A stretch of 64,000 nt of DNA from Poseidonibacter lekithochrous (GTDB lineage Bacteria > Campylobacterota > Campylobacteria > Campylobacterales > Arcobacteraceae). The translations under genes and the position numbers were made by a program. The first letter of the stretch is position 1; each line of letters opens with the position of its first letter. The DNA lies in assembly GCF_013283835.1 (NCBI RefSeq), contig NZ_CP054052.1, forward strand, positions 3,472,001 through 3,536,000, written 5' to 3'. Shown piece after piece: positions 9,691 to 19,260 of the stretch. The notes below the pieces were generated by a model that did not search any database, was not told the origin of the DNA, and saw only the letters and a list, made by a program, of their open reading frames with translations.

Positions 9691-11307
9691 ATGACTAAAT
9701 TCATTTTTGTAACAGGAGGAGTGCTAAGCTCTTTAGGTAAAGGGATCACTTCTGCTTCTATTGCAACAATTTTAAAACAGTCAGGCTTCAAAGTAAGTAT
9801 GCTAAAAATTGACCCTTACTTAAACGTCGACCCAGGTACTATGAGTCCGTTAGAGCATGGAGAAGTTTTTGTTACTGCTGATGGTGCTGAAACTGACCTA
9901 GATTTAGGTAACTACGAAAGATTTATCGACAAAACATTAACTGCGAAAAACTCTTTTACAACTGGTCAAGTTTACCAAAGTGTAATCAAAAGAGAAAGAG
10001 AAGGTGGATACTTAGGTAAAACTATCCAAGTAATTCCTCACGTTGTTGATGAAATCAAAGATAGAATCTATGCTGCGGCTGATGAGCATGATTTCTTAAT
10101 AATTGAGCTTGGTGGAACTGTTGGTGATATCGAAGGTTTACCATTTATGGAAGCTATTAGATCAATTAGACATGAACTTCCAAAAACAAACACTATGAAC
10201 ATTCACTTAAGTTTAGTTCCATACATTAGAGCTGCTGGTGAGTTAAAAACTAAACCAACACAACATTCTGTACAAGAATTAAGAAGAATTGGTATTACAC
10301 CTCATATGTTAGTTTGTAGAACTGAAAGAGAATTACCAAAGAACTTAAAAGATAAATTAGCATTAGCGTGTGATATTGACAGAGATGCTGTTATTGAAGC
10401 TGGTGATGCACAATCTATTTATCAAGTTCCATTACAATTCATTAAAGAAGGAATTTTAAATCCTTTATCAAATCACTTTAATATCAAAATTAAACCAAAC
10501 ATGGAAAAATGGGATACTTTAGTTAAGAACATTTTAGTTCCTCAACAAGAAGTTACTATTGCATTTGTTGGTAAATATTTAGATTTAAAAGAATCTTACA
10601 AATCATTAATTGAATCACTTATTCATTCAGGTGCTCACTTAAATACAAAAGTAAATATTCACTGGTGTGATTCTGAGAGAATTGAAGATGTTGGTGCTTA
10701 CGATATTATTGGTAACTCTGATGCTATCTTAGTTGCTGGTGGATTTGGACACAGAGGTGTTGAAGGTAAACTTGCAGCAATTAAATATGCTAGAGAAAAT
10801 GGTGTTCCTTACTTAGGTATCTGTTTAGGTATGCAACTTGCAGTAATAGAATATGCAAGAAATGTACTAGGACTTGAAGATGCAAACTCAATTGAGTTTG
10901 ATGAAAACACTGCTAACCCATTAATTTATTTAATTGATGAATTTATGGATCAAAGTGGAAATAAACAACTAAGAACTCACAAATCACCTATGGGTGGAAC
11001 TATGAGATTAGGTGAATATCCATTTGAACCATTAAAAGGAACAAACCTTCAAAAAGCATATGGAAATGAAGAAATCTATCATGAAAGACATAGACATAGA
11101 TATGAAGCAAATCCAGCTTACCAAGAAAAATTAGAAGAAGCAGGAATGATTATTTCTGGTCAATCTAATGGTTTAATTGAAGCTGTTGAGATTAAAGATC
11201 ATCCATGGTTTGTAGGTGTACAATTCCACCCAGAATTTACATCTCACCTTGAGACACCAAATCCAATTATTTTAGAGTTTGTAAAACAAGCAAATAAAAA
11301 AGATTAA
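9691..11307 (+). CDS. pyrG: CTP synthase
   Basis: Converts UTP to CTP using ATP and glutamine. The N-terminal synthetase domain starts with the family signature [17 protein letters not shown] (P-loop-like). The C-terminal class I glutamine amidotransferase (about 285-535) has the nucleophile motif GICLGMQ and the catalytic His/Glu in HPEFTS. Length 538 is standard. The stop codon overlaps the recJ start by one base (TAATG), so the two genes form a coupled operon. Confidence 0.98.
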   Translation: MTKFIFVTGGVLSSLGKGITSASIATILKQSGFKVSMLKIDPYLNVDPGTMSPLEHGEVFVTADGAETDLDLGNYERFIDKTLTAKNSFTTGQVYQSVIKREREGGYLGKTIQVIPHVVDEIKDRIYAAADEHDFLIIELGGTVGDIEGLPFMEAIRSIRHELPKTNTMNIHLSLVPYIRAAGELKTKPTQHSVQELRRIGITPHMLVCRTERELPKNLKDKLALACDIDRDAVIEAGDAQSIYQVPLQFIKEGILNPLSNHFNIKIKPNMEKWDTLVKNILVPQQEVTIAFVGKYLDLKESYKSLIESLIHSGAHLNTKVNIHWCDSERIEDVGAYDIIGNSDAILVAGGFGHRGVEGKLAAIKYARENGVPYLGICLGMQLAVIEYARNVLGLEDANSIEFDENTANPLIYLIDEFMDQSGNKQLRTHKSPMGGTMRLGEYPFEPLKGTNLQKAYGNEEIYHERHRHRYEANPAYQEKLEEAGMIISGQSNGLIEAVEIKDHPWFVGVQFHPEFTSHLETPNPIILEFVKQANKKD

Positions 11308-12875
11308 TGTCTAAGATAACAAAAAATAGACTTTTCGAACTACTTTCAGCAAGACATACGGATAATCCTTATTCTCGTCTTGCTGATATCCCATCTCCTG
11401 ATAATTTCAAAGATATACAAAAAGCCTGTACTAGAATTAAAGAAGCTGTTCTAAAAAATGAACAAATCACTATTGTAGGTGATTATGATGTTGATGGTGT
11501 TGTTTCAACTACTATCATGTTAGATTTCTTTACAAAAGCTGGTATCAAAGTAAAACACATTATTCCAAATAGGTTTAAACATGGTTATGGACTATCTCCT
11601 AAAATTGTAGATATGATTGAATCAGGTTTAGTTATTACAGTTGATAATGGTATTTCTGCTGTTGAGGCCTCTTTAAAGCTTCAAGAGAAAGGTATTGACT
11701 TAATTATTACAGATCATCATACAGTTGGAGATAAACTTCCTACAGCTGTAGCTATTGTTAATCCTAAACAAGAAGATTGTAACTTTGAATTCAAAGATAT
11801 TTGTGGAGCTCAAGTAGCTTGGTATTTATGTGCAGCAATCAAAAAAGAGTTAAATCTTAATATTAACATGAGTGACTTCTTAGACCTACTTTCTGTAGCT
11901 ATTATTGCAGATATTATGCCTATGACAGCACTTAATTATACTATGGTAAAACAAGGTCTAAAAAAGATAAAATCCTCAAAAAGAGAAGCTTTTAAAAAAC
12001 TAAATGAAGTTATGTCAAAAGAAGCTTTTGTTTCAGATGATGTTGGTTTTTTTATTGCTCCTAAAATAAATAGTGCAGGAAGAATGGATGATGCTTCAGT
12101 TGCATTATCTTTTCTTTTATCAAAAAACACATACCAAGCAAATGAATCTTTACAATTATTAGAAGAGTTAAATAATTACAGGAAAACTTTACAAGAAGAG
12201 ATTTCACAAAAAGCAACAGCAAAGTCTTCAAAAGAAGAAAATGCAGTTGTAGTTTGGGGTGAGGAATGGCATGAGGGTGTTATTGGAATAGTTGCATCTA
12301 AACTATCTCATGCATTTAAAAGACCTGCTTTTATCTTCTCTGTAAATAATGGAATAGCAAAAGGTAGTGCAAGAGCTAATGCAAATATTAATCTTCATAC
12401 TATAATCACAAAAGCGAGTCATTTATTATTAGGTTTTGGTGGCCATAAAAATGCAGCTGGATTATCTATGAAAGAAGAAAACCTAGAAGAGTTCAAAAAG
12501 ATTATAAATGAAGAATTAGAAGTATCAAAAAATGATTTACATATAGATCCTATTACATTAGGTGAATTAGATGTGGGATCTGTTGATTTAGACTTCTTAT
12601 CTATTATTGAACAATTTGAGCCTTATGGTTTAGGTAACCATAAACCAATTTTTAAAATCACGAATACTACTTTAGTAAAATGTGATTTAATTGGAAAAGA
12701 TAAAAATCATTTGAAGTTAACACTTAATAGTGATGGTGTAATTTTTGAGGCATTAAAATTTAATGATTCAAACAATAAACTACCACAAAATTTTGATTTG
12801 ATTATTTCAGTAAATAAAAATGAGTTTAGAGGAGAAGTTTCCCCTCAATTTTTAATTCAAGATATTTTATTATAA
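11307..12875 (+). CDS. recJ: Single-stranded-DNA-specific 5'-3' exonuclease RecJ
   Basis: Resects 5' ends in RecF-type recombination and mismatch repair. DHH-family motifs appear in order: GDYDVDGV (about 52-59), VDNGI, TDHHT (the DHH motif), NSAGRMDDA, then the DHHA1 motif FGGHKNAAGLS (about 377). A C-terminal OB-like domain follows. Length 522 is shorter than E. coli RecJ (577) but normal for Campylobacterota. It is coupled to pyrG, and its stop codon overlaps that of the convergent lipoprotein gene by 6 bases. Confidence 0.96.
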   Translation: MSKITKNRLFELLSARHTDNPYSRLADIPSPDNFKDIQKACTRIKEAVLKNEQITIVGDYDVDGVVSTTIMLDFFTKAGIKVKHIIPNRFKHGYGLSPKIVDMIESGLVITVDNGISAVEASLKLQEKGIDLIITDHHTVGDKLPTAVAIVNPKQEDCNFEFKDICGAQVAWYLCAAIKKELNLNINMSDFLDLLSVAIIADIMPMTALNYTMVKQGLKKIKSSKREAFKKLNEVMSKEAFVSDDVGFFIAPKINSAGRMDDASVALSFLLSKNTYQANESLQLLEELNNYRKTLQEEISQKATAKSSKEENAVVVWGEEWHEGVIGIVASKLSHAFKRPAFIFSVNNGIAKGSARANANINLHTIITKASHLLLGFGGHKNAAGLSMKEENLEEFKKIINEELEVSKNDLHIDPITLGELDVGSVDLDFLSIIEQFEPYGLGNHKPIFKITNTTLVKCDLIGKDKNHLKLTLNSDGVIFEALKFNDSNNKLPQNFDLIISVNKNEFRGEVSPQFLIQDILL

Positions 12876-13457
12876 AACAATTCTTGGAGGTTGAGCAAAA
12901 ACTCTTTTTGTTTCACCTTCAAGTTCTAATATCTCTTCATCAATTGCAGTTCTTTCAAAAGAAGAAGCAAGTATATATCCCGTTTCAATATCAATTAATT
13001 TCAAGAACAGATTTAAACTTCTAGAAGTAATAGAATAAGTCCCTACAACAGCATAAGAAGAGTTAGATACTTTATTTGAGACAATCTTATTTCTATCTCT
13101 AATAAGTACATTAAAACCTTTTTTACCTAGCTGGAACTCTTTTCCGAATTCAATCTCTCTTACTACAATATTTAATGATGCTAATTCATCTTTTAGAATA
13201 TTTGATAATAAAAATCCAAGTTGAGATTTATTCTCTAATTTGTCTATGTTTACAAAATCAGATACTAAAACTATTTCATCCATAGCGATTGTATCTTTAA
13301 TTTTATTAGCAGATTTATCAACAAGTTTAGCAACTAAGGATTGAAAGTCATTTGTTCCATTAATAGGGTTTTTATGGTATGAACAAGAACTTAAAAATAG
13401 AGTTAAAAAACTTAAGAGAAGAATAGTTCTTAAGTTTTTAAATAAGGGTGAATTCAT
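12870..13457 (-). CDS. FlgO-family outer-membrane lipoprotein (second copy)
   Basis: Predicted lipoprotein: a hydrophobic signal (about residues 10-24) ends in the lipobox LSSC. The rest matches the FlgO domain: an amphipathic start (LVAKLVDK), then a fold where 'VLVSDFVNID', 'LGFLLSNILKDEL', 'GFNVLIRDRN' and 'YAVVGTYSI' align with its neighbour. FlgO proteins in Vibrio and relatives are outer-membrane lipoproteins needed for normal flagellar motility. It lies 5 bases downstream of a paralogue of the same family, so the pair is one operon. It is shorter at the N-terminus than its neighbour. The flagellar role is inferred from family only. Confidence 0.85.
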   Translation of the reverse strand: MNSPLFKNLRTILLLSFLTLFLSSCSYHKNPINGTNDFQSLVAKLVDKSANKIKDTIAMDEIVLVSDFVNIDKLENKSQLGFLLSNILKDELASLNIVVREIEFGKEFQLGKKGFNVLIRDRNKIVSNKVSNSSYAVVGTYSITSRSLNLFLKLIDIETGYILASSFERTAIDEEILELEGETKRVFAQPPRIVL

Positions 13458-13462
13458 AGGGT

Positions 13463-14188
13463 TTATTGTTCTTTAACGATATTGATTGTTCTTGCAGGTT
13501 TACAATCTCCAAATAAGATACAATCATTCATTCTTCCATGAACATAAGTAGATCTAGCACTTGTAATAATTTTACCAGTGATATTATCAATTACTCTTGC
13601 ATTTAAGATAATCTTTTTATATTGTCTTGAATAAGTTCCAACAACAACATAAGTATTAGGAGTTCTTCCTTTTAATTCTCTAACTTTTCTAGTTATGAAG
13701 TATTCACCTTCATCATTTACAGAAACAGCTAACTGTCCTCTAAACTCAATGATATTAAAACCTCTGTTAGATAATTCATTAATCATACTCTCACTAATTA
13801 CTCTACCAAATTCAGTTGTTTTCTTAAATTGGTCAAGTCTTACAAACGATGTAATAATTACAGGTTTGTTAGTTGCCATTTTTTGATTTCTCATCATTTG
13901 AGTAGCAAGAGAATTAATTGTACCTTCAAGAGAATATTGAGTTGTTACATTGTTCTCTTGATCCTTAGCAATTCTCATGTATTCTTTTGTAACTTGTACA
14001 TTTTTATTGCTATTAGATAAATGAGAATTATTTGCATAATTCTTTTTAGAAGAAGTATTAGTTTTATTTTCACTTTTAACAGCTTGATCCATTCCATCTT
14101 CTTGAATAATAGTTTGATGAATTTGACATCCGGCAAATAACATAGCTACCATAGCTATTAAACAAGTCTTAGTAAAAGTTTTAAACAT
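13463..14188 (-). CDS. FlgO-family outer-membrane lipoprotein (first copy)
   Basis: Predicted lipoprotein with a signal (about residues 5-20) and lipobox LFAGC. A polar, Asn/Ser/Lys-rich linker (about 25-80) leads to the FlgO domain: SLATQMMRN, PVIITSFVRLDQ, FGRVISESMINELSNRGF and YVVVGTYSR are characteristic. A cysteine pair near the C-terminus (CILFGDC) could form a disulfide. FlgO proteins sit in the outer membrane and support flagellar rotation or stability in Vibrio. It is the promoter-proximal gene of a two-gene operon of paralogues; no flp/flg genes are adjacent. Confidence 0.88.
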   Translation of the reverse strand: MFKTFTKTCLIAMVAMLFAGCQIHQTIIQEDGMDQAVKSENKTNTSSKKNYANNSHLSNSNKNVQVTKEYMRIAKDQENNVTTQYSLEGTINSLATQMMRNQKMATNKPVIITSFVRLDQFKKTTEFGRVISESMINELSNRGFNIIEFRGQLAVSVNDEGEYFITRKVRELKGRTPNTYVVVGTYSRQYKKIILNARVIDNITGKIITSARSTYVHGRMNDCILFGDCKPARTINIVKEQ

Positions 14189-14283
14189 AAAATTCCCCTT
14201 AATATAATTCTTTAGATTTTATTTAAAATTAGCTTATATACTCTTGAAAAATAATTTATCAATGCCTTTTAAACACTTTTTTA

Positions 14284-14289
14284 TATAAT
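14284..14289 (+). promoter_or_regulatory. Probable -10 box (TATAAT)
   Basis: TATAAT 23 bases before the ATG at 14312, followed by AAAAGGAT as ribosome binding site; the leader would be very short. Confidence 0.45.
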
Positions 14290-14311
14290 AATAAAAATAA
14301 AAGGATAAATA

Positions 14312-14854
14312 ATGGCAAAACTACTAATTCCTATTTCAAATGGCTTTGAAGAAATTGAAGCTATTTCTATCATTGATATTTGTAGACGGGCACAAATTGA
14401 AGTGACAATTGCAGCCTTAGAAAATCTACAAACTACCGGTGCTCATAATATAAAAATTGAAGCAGATTGTATGATTGAAACTATAAGTGAAAATGATTTT
14501 GACATGATTGTTTTACCAGGAGGATTACCAAATGCTTTTACTTTAGCAAAAAGCGAAAAAATAATTGAATTATTAAAACAATTCAAAGAAAAAAACAAAA
14601 ATATAGGTGCAATATGTGCAGCTCCTTTTGCCTTACACACAGCAGATGTCTTAAATACAAACTATACTTGTTATCCATCATTTGAAGAAAAAATTAGATT
14701 AGATGGTTACCAAAATAGTGACCACTTTGTAATTGATGGAAAAGTAATTACATCAAGAGGTCCCGCAACTGCAATGAGTTTTGCATTACAAATAGTAGAA
14801 ATACTTAAAGATAAAGAAACTTCTATAAAAATCAAAAAAGAGCTTCTAGCCTAA
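14312..14854 (+). CDS. DJ-1/PfpI family protein (YajL/ThiJ-like)
   Basis: Cytosolic class I glutamine-amidotransferase-like fold of the DJ-1 superfamily; members act as redox-sensitive chaperones, glyoxalases or deglycases, and the substrate here is unknown. Typical features are the early FEEIEA glutamate motif (about residues 12-17), LPGGLPNA (about 69-76) and the nucleophile elbow IGAICAAPFAL with Cys at about 100. Length 180 is typical of YajL/DJ-1. It converges on the FecR-domain gene, and both stops lie in one hairpin. Confidence 0.9.
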   Translation: MAKLLIPISNGFEEIEAISIIDICRRAQIEVTIAALENLQTTGAHNIKIEADCMIETISENDFDMIVLPGGLPNAFTLAKSEKIIELLKQFKEKNKNIGAICAAPFALHTADVLNTNYTCYPSFEEKIRLDGYQNSDHFVIDGKVITSRGPATAMSFALQIVEILKDKETSIKIKKELLA

Positions 14855-14869
14855 GCTAGTCTCTTTTTT
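14834..14869. terminator. Bidirectional terminator between pfpI-like and FecR genes
   Basis: Hairpin with outer arms AAAAAAGAG / CTCTTTTTT and inner arms CTAGC / GCTAG around CTAA. It overlaps the stop codons of both convergent genes and provides A/T runs for both directions. Confidence 0.75.
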
Positions 14870-15455
14870 ATTTCATATCAAATTCAGGAATTCTTCCTAC
14901 AAAAGCTTCTAATTCTCTTAAATCTTCATCACTATGACCCATCATTTTCATTTCAGGTTTTGTTGAACCATCTTCTTTTACCCATAACATATTATGGTGT
15001 GTTGCTTCTAATTCAAGTTCTTCTTTTTGAGTATGTAAATGTGTTTTACCATAACAAGTACAAAAGTATGATTTATTATCATGTTCATCATGTGTTAAAT
15101 ATACCCCTGTTCCTCTAATACCAGCTGTCATATTAGGTGTTTTTACAGCATGTTTGCCATCACCCTTTTTAAATACAGCTAATACTCCTCCAGCTAAAAC
15201 ATTAAGTGTTTTTACACCTTTTGAATCTTCTAATTTAAATTTTGATTTTCCCTTTGCTAAAAAAGCATTTGGACCTATATTAAATTTAATTTTAGAGTTC
15301 TTTTTTGTTTCAATAAAATCACCAATTTTGATTACTGTTGACTTAGTAAGTTTTTTACCATTTATTAAAACATCACCTTTTGTGTTAATGTTTTGCGAAG
15401 CCAGAAGTGAAGTGAAAAGTGATATAATCACTGAGATAATGAAAATTTTTTTCAT
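14868..15455 (-). CDS. Exported FecR-domain protein
   Basis: A signal peptide (about residues 1-20, cleaved near LLAS) is followed by a FecR-type beta domain (about 25-125): repeated 'ING', 'IKIGDFIET' and the closing 'TPNMTAGIRGTG' are hallmarks. A C-terminal region has two nearby Cys (FCTCYGKTH) and several His, which could bind metal. It is not the membrane anti-sigma form of FecR. It is divergent from a CHASE2 adenylate cyclase 79 bases away; FecR and CHASE2 proteins are often encoded together, so it may feed a periplasmic signal to that cyclase (inference). Confidence 0.85.
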   Translation of the reverse strand: MKKIFIISVIISLFTSLLASQNINTKGDVLINGKKLTKSTVIKIGDFIETKKNSKIKFNIGPNAFLAKGKSKFKLEDSKGVKTLNVLAGGVLAVFKKGDGKHAVKTPNMTAGIRGTGVYLTHDEHDNKSYFCTCYGKTHLHTQKEELELEATHHNMLWVKEDGSTKPEMKMMGHSDEDLRELEAFVGRIPEFDMK

Positions 15456-15534
15456 GATAAGCCTTTGTTAATTAAAAAATAATTTTAATAAAATATTATT
15501 TACTCTTTGTGTAGAGTCTTGAAATTTTCTAAAA

Positions 15535-17691
15535 ATGGAGCAATATTTTACTCGTATGAATCAAATACAATTAAAGAAAACAACTTACTTTATAATATTA
15601 TTTATAAGCATAATTTTCACTTACATAAACTTCAAACCTTATACTGCAACCTTTGATAATAAACTAAGAGAATTCTTCTTTGAAGTAAGAGGAGAAATAA
15701 AGACTAGTGATAAAGTAATCATCATTGATATTGATGAAAAAAGTATTCAAAAAATCGGACAATGGCCCTTTTCTAGGGATTATATTGCACAAGTACTAAT
15801 TAATCTTACTAACTCTGGTATTGGTATGGTAGGAATGGATATTATCTTCTCTGAATCAGATAGATCTTCTCCTTCTAATATGGCAAAAGTCTTAGGAGTA
15901 GAAGGTGAATTTCAAGATAATGACAAGTTATTAGGTCAAGTAATTGCAAATACCCCCACAATTCTAGGATACTTTTTTACTAAAGATTTATCGTATAAAG
16001 ACCAAAAAGCTCCAAGTATTCCTGCAAAATATCAAGGTATGATGAAAAATAACCAAAATCTAGTTTCATCAGAAGGTGTAGTAACAAACGTAGAAGATAT
16101 ACAAAATAACGCATATTCAAGTGGTTTTTTTAATGCATATAGTTCAAACCATGGAAAAATCACAAAAATGCCAATGGTATTATCTTATAAAGACAAGATC
16201 TACCCATCACTTAGTCTTGAAATGGTTAGGATTGCTCTAAATTCTGAAAATGTAAATCTAATAGAAGACGAATTTGGAATAAAAGGCTTACAATTAAATG
16301 ACCTTTATATTCCTACAGATAAAAATGGTTTTATGAGTATTAATTTTAGAGGGGCTAAAAGGACTTTTAAATATCTGTCTTTTGTTGATATTTTAGAAGG
16401 AAACTATAATCAAGAAGACGTTCAGGGAAAATTTGCCTTATTTGGAACCTCAGCAATTACTCTTGCAGACTTAAGAGCAATGGTTTATGATTTAGCGATT
16501 CCAGGAGTTGAGATTCATGCAAATATCATTGACAATATCTTAGCTGGTGACTTTTTATATGAACATAGTTCTAGTATTGCAATTGACTCTATAACTATAT
16601 TTTTACTTACTATTGTTTTAGGTTTAATATATATGTACCTAAATGCTATTAGTGTTGTTCCTGTATTTATTTTAATCACTACTTCTTTATACTCTTTTTA
16701 TTATTACTTACTTTTTACAAAGGGAATTATTGTAGATTTATTTTATCCTTTAATTGCAATCATTACTACGACTCTTATTGCACTAATTGTAAACTATTCA
16801 AAAGAGCAAAAACAAAAAGATATTATCAAAGATAAATTCTCAAGAAAAGTATCACCGGCTGTTGTAAATGACTTACTAAATAAAAACAATGACTCTTTTA
16901 AAGGTATTAAAAAAGAAGTAAGTATTTTCTTTAGTGATATTAGAGACTTTACTCCTTTAAGTGAAAAGATAAATGACCCAGAAGAGTTGATTAAAGTTTT
17001 AAACTTATATATGGAACCAATGGCCCAAGAGATTATAAAAACAAATGGAACTATTGATAAATTCATAGGCGATGCTATTATGGCTTATTGGAATGCACCT
17101 CAAGATATTCCTAATCATGTTGATTGTGCAATCAGTTCTGCACTTAATCAAGTAGAAGCATTAAAGAAGTTAAATCTAAAACTACAAGAAGAGTATGATA
17201 TTGAATTAAAAATGGCAATAGGAATACACACAGGAGAAGTAACAGTAGGAGAGATGGGATCAAGTGGTAGATCTGATTATACAATCATTGGGGATAATGT
17301 AAATTTAGCTTCAAGAATAGAGAGTCTTACTAAAACTTTTGGAGCACAAATTATGATTTCTCAAGAGTCAAAAGATAAACTTCAAAATGATTATACTTTC
17401 AAAGAACTAGCCTGTGTTGAAGTAAAAGGAAAAAATCTTCCAGTTAAACTATATGAAGTAATTTCACTAAAAGAAAATGAACCAAAAGAGTTTGAAAAAA
17501 TCAATACAATTTATCAAAAAGCACTTAAATCTTATGAAAAAGAGAACTTCTTAGAAGCTAAAAAACTATTCTTAGAATGTGAAGAATTAAAAGCCCATAA
17601 AATCAATCTTTTATATATAAACTCTTGTGATAAGTATATAAAAAATCCAAGAAAAGAGTTCCAATTAAGTTTTAAAATGACTAGTAAATAA
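15535..17691 (+). CDS. CHASE2-domain class III adenylate cyclase
   Basis: Membrane sensor cyclase. An N-terminal membrane segment (about 15-35) is followed by an extracytoplasmic CHASE2 domain (about 40-340; note IDIDEKSIQKIGQWPFSR and GVEIHANIIDNIL). Three membrane segments lie at about 350-430, then a class III cyclase domain (about 465-650). Metal aspartates are in FSDIRDFT and IGDAIM. The purine-reading pair looks adenylate-type (Lys in DKFIGD, Asp in SDYTIIGD), and the transition-state Asn/Arg lie in NVNLASR. The product is therefore probably cAMP. The start ATG at 15535 has a weak ribosome site; an ATG at 15556 is an alternative. Confidence 0.93.
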   Translation: MEQYFTRMNQIQLKKTTYFIILFISIIFTYINFKPYTATFDNKLREFFFEVRGEIKTSDKVIIIDIDEKSIQKIGQWPFSRDYIAQVLINLTNSGIGMVGMDIIFSESDRSSPSNMAKVLGVEGEFQDNDKLLGQVIANTPTILGYFFTKDLSYKDQKAPSIPAKYQGMMKNNQNLVSSEGVVTNVEDIQNNAYSSGFFNAYSSNHGKITKMPMVLSYKDKIYPSLSLEMVRIALNSENVNLIEDEFGIKGLQLNDLYIPTDKNGFMSINFRGAKRTFKYLSFVDILEGNYNQEDVQGKFALFGTSAITLADLRAMVYDLAIPGVEIHANIIDNILAGDFLYEHSSSIAIDSITIFLLTIVLGLIYMYLNAISVVPVFILITTSLYSFYYYLLFTKGIIVDLFYPLIAIITTTLIALIVNYSKEQKQKDIIKDKFSRKVSPAVVNDLLNKNNDSFKGIKKEVSIFFSDIRDFTPLSEKINDPEELIKVLNLYMEPMAQEIIKTNGTIDKFIGDAIMAYWNAPQDIPNHVDCAISSALNQVEALKKLNLKLQEEYDIELKMAIGIHTGEVTVGEMGSSGRSDYTIIGDNVNLASRIESLTKTFGAQIMISQESKDKLQNDYTFKELACVEVKGKNLPVKLYEVISLKENEPKEFEKINTIYQKALKSYEKENFLEAKKLFLECEELKAHKINLLYINSCDKYIKNPRKEFQLSFKMTSK

Positions 17692-17731
17692 TTGTCATTT
17701 ACTTGTAACCCTATTGTATTAAAATTGCTTT

Positions 17732-18469
17732 ATGAAATACAAAAGCATTTTTATATCAGACGTACATCTAGGAACTAGATTTTCAAAAGCAAAAAACCTA
17801 TTAAACTTCTTGAAGCACAATGAAAGTGAAAACCTCATCTTAGTTGGAGATATTATTGATGGTTGGGCAATTAGAAGAAAATTTGTATGGCCTCAAACTC
17901 ATTCAGATGTAATTCAAAAAGTTTTAAAAAAAGCTAGAAAAGGTACAAAAGTTCATTTTATTACTGGTAACCACGATGAGTTTTTAAGACCTTTTGTTCC
18001 CCTTATTCTAGGTGACTCTCTAAATATCTCAAATGAACTTGACTACAACTCTATAAATGGTAAAAAATACTACATTACCCATGGGGATTTTTTTGATTCA
18101 ATTACAATGACAAAAAAATGGTTAGCGATTTTGGGTGATTATGGTTATGACTTACTTTTATATTTAAATGCTATTTTAAATTTCATTAGAAACAAAATAG
18201 GAATCAAAAAATATTGGTCACTATCCAAGTACGTAAAAGATTCTGTGAAGTCCTCGGTTTCTTTTATTAGTGACTTTGAATCAGTATTATCAACTCATGC
18301 AAAAAATAAAGGATATGATGGTATTATATGTGGACATATTCATAAAGCTGAAATAAGAGATATAGATGGGATTGAATACCTAAATTGTGGGGATTGGGTT
18401 GAATCTTGTACTGCTATTGTTGAAACTTTAGAGGGTGAATTCAAAATAATAAATTGGTCAGATAAATGA
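17732..18469 (+). CDS. LpxH-like metallophosphoesterase (UDP-2,3-diacylglucosamine diphosphatase family)
   Basis: Calcineurin-like phosphoesterase of the LpxH2-type group, proposed to hydrolyse UDP-2,3-diacylglucosamine in lipid A synthesis. Metal ligands are visible in order: DVHLG (residues 10-14), GDIIDGW (about 39-45), GNHDE (about 79-83), the His in THGDFFD, and GHIHKAE (about 206). WPQTHSDVIQK, YWSLSKYVK and GDWVESCTA fit this subgroup. Length is 245. It overlaps the patatin gene by 4 bases (ATGA), suggesting a lipid-related pair. True LpxH activity is not proven by sequence. Confidence 0.88.
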   Translation: MKYKSIFISDVHLGTRFSKAKNLLNFLKHNESENLILVGDIIDGWAIRRKFVWPQTHSDVIQKVLKKARKGTKVHFITGNHDEFLRPFVPLILGDSLNISNELDYNSINGKKYYITHGDFFDSITMTKKWLAILGDYGYDLLLYLNAILNFIRNKIGIKKYWSLSKYVKDSVKSSVSFISDFESVLSTHAKNKGYDGIICGHIHKAEIRDIDGIEYLNCGDWVESCTAIVETLEGEFKIINWSDK

Positions 18470-19224
18470 TAGATAATTTAGCAATTGCATTAGGTGGAGG
18501 AGCTGCACGTGGAGCTTTTCACTTAGGAGTATTACATTATTGTGAAGAGAACAATATTAGTATAAATGCTTATAGTGGTTCTTCAATTGGTAGTATAATA
18601 TCTGCTTCACATGCTAGTGGAGTAAAAGCAAAAGAACAACTAAAAATCTTTGCATCAAAAGATGTAAGACAAGCTTTAAAATTTAACTATTTTAGAAATG
18701 GTTTACTTAAAATCGACGCAACTAATAAAATCATAAAAGACCTACTTCCTATAGAAAACCTAGAAGATATTCCAAAACCAGTTTATGTAAATGCTTATGA
18801 TGTAAAAGAGAAAAAACTCCATTATTTTAATAGTGGAAATACTATTGATTTATGTATGGCTTCATCTGCATTGGTACCCATTTTTAAACCTGTAAAATAT
18901 AAAGGTATGTATTTAATTGATGGAGGATTATTTGATAATGTTCCAATTAAACCCCTAATGGATAAAAATTATGAAATTTATAGCGTAGATTTATTTCCAA
19001 AAGCACATAAGCATACTAGTAAAAAACTAAACCCAATTAAAGCCTTAAAAAGAAAAGTTTTAAAACAATTACATGAGAATCATAAACACTCTATTGCTAA
19101 TACAACCCACTATTTGGGAAGTCATCATATTAGAGGTTTTTCTCTCTTCACTTTTAAGGAGTTAGATGAGTGTTTTAAGCTTGGTTTTAAAGAGGCTCAA
19201 AATCATTTTTTAGATATACTATAA
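18466..19224 (+). CDS. Patatin-like phospholipase (RssA-like)
   Basis: Serine lipid acyl hydrolase. It has the oxyanion motif GGGAARGAFHLG (about residues 9-20), the nucleophile motif GSSIGS (about 38-43) and the catalytic aspartate in DGGLFDNVP (about 153). The short 252-residue form without a signal peptide resembles the RssA/YlbK group, so it probably acts on the cytoplasmic face. A Lys/His-rich C-terminal segment (about 180-220) may favour acidic membranes. The start overlaps the stop of the LpxH-like gene, so they are co-translated. The substrate is unknown. Confidence 0.9.
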   Translation: MIDNLAIALGGGAARGAFHLGVLHYCEENNISINAYSGSSIGSIISASHASGVKAKEQLKIFASKDVRQALKFNYFRNGLLKIDATNKIIKDLLPIENLEDIPKPVYVNAYDVKEKKLHYFNSGNTIDLCMASSALVPIFKPVKYKGMYLIDGGLFDNVPIKPLMDKNYEIYSVDLFPKAHKHTSKKLNPIKALKRKVLKQLHENHKHSIANTTHYLGSHHIRGFSLFTFKELDECFKLGFKEAQNHFLDIL

Positions 19225-19260
19225 ACTATTAAAGAATAAAAATTATTTTAAAGATTATAT

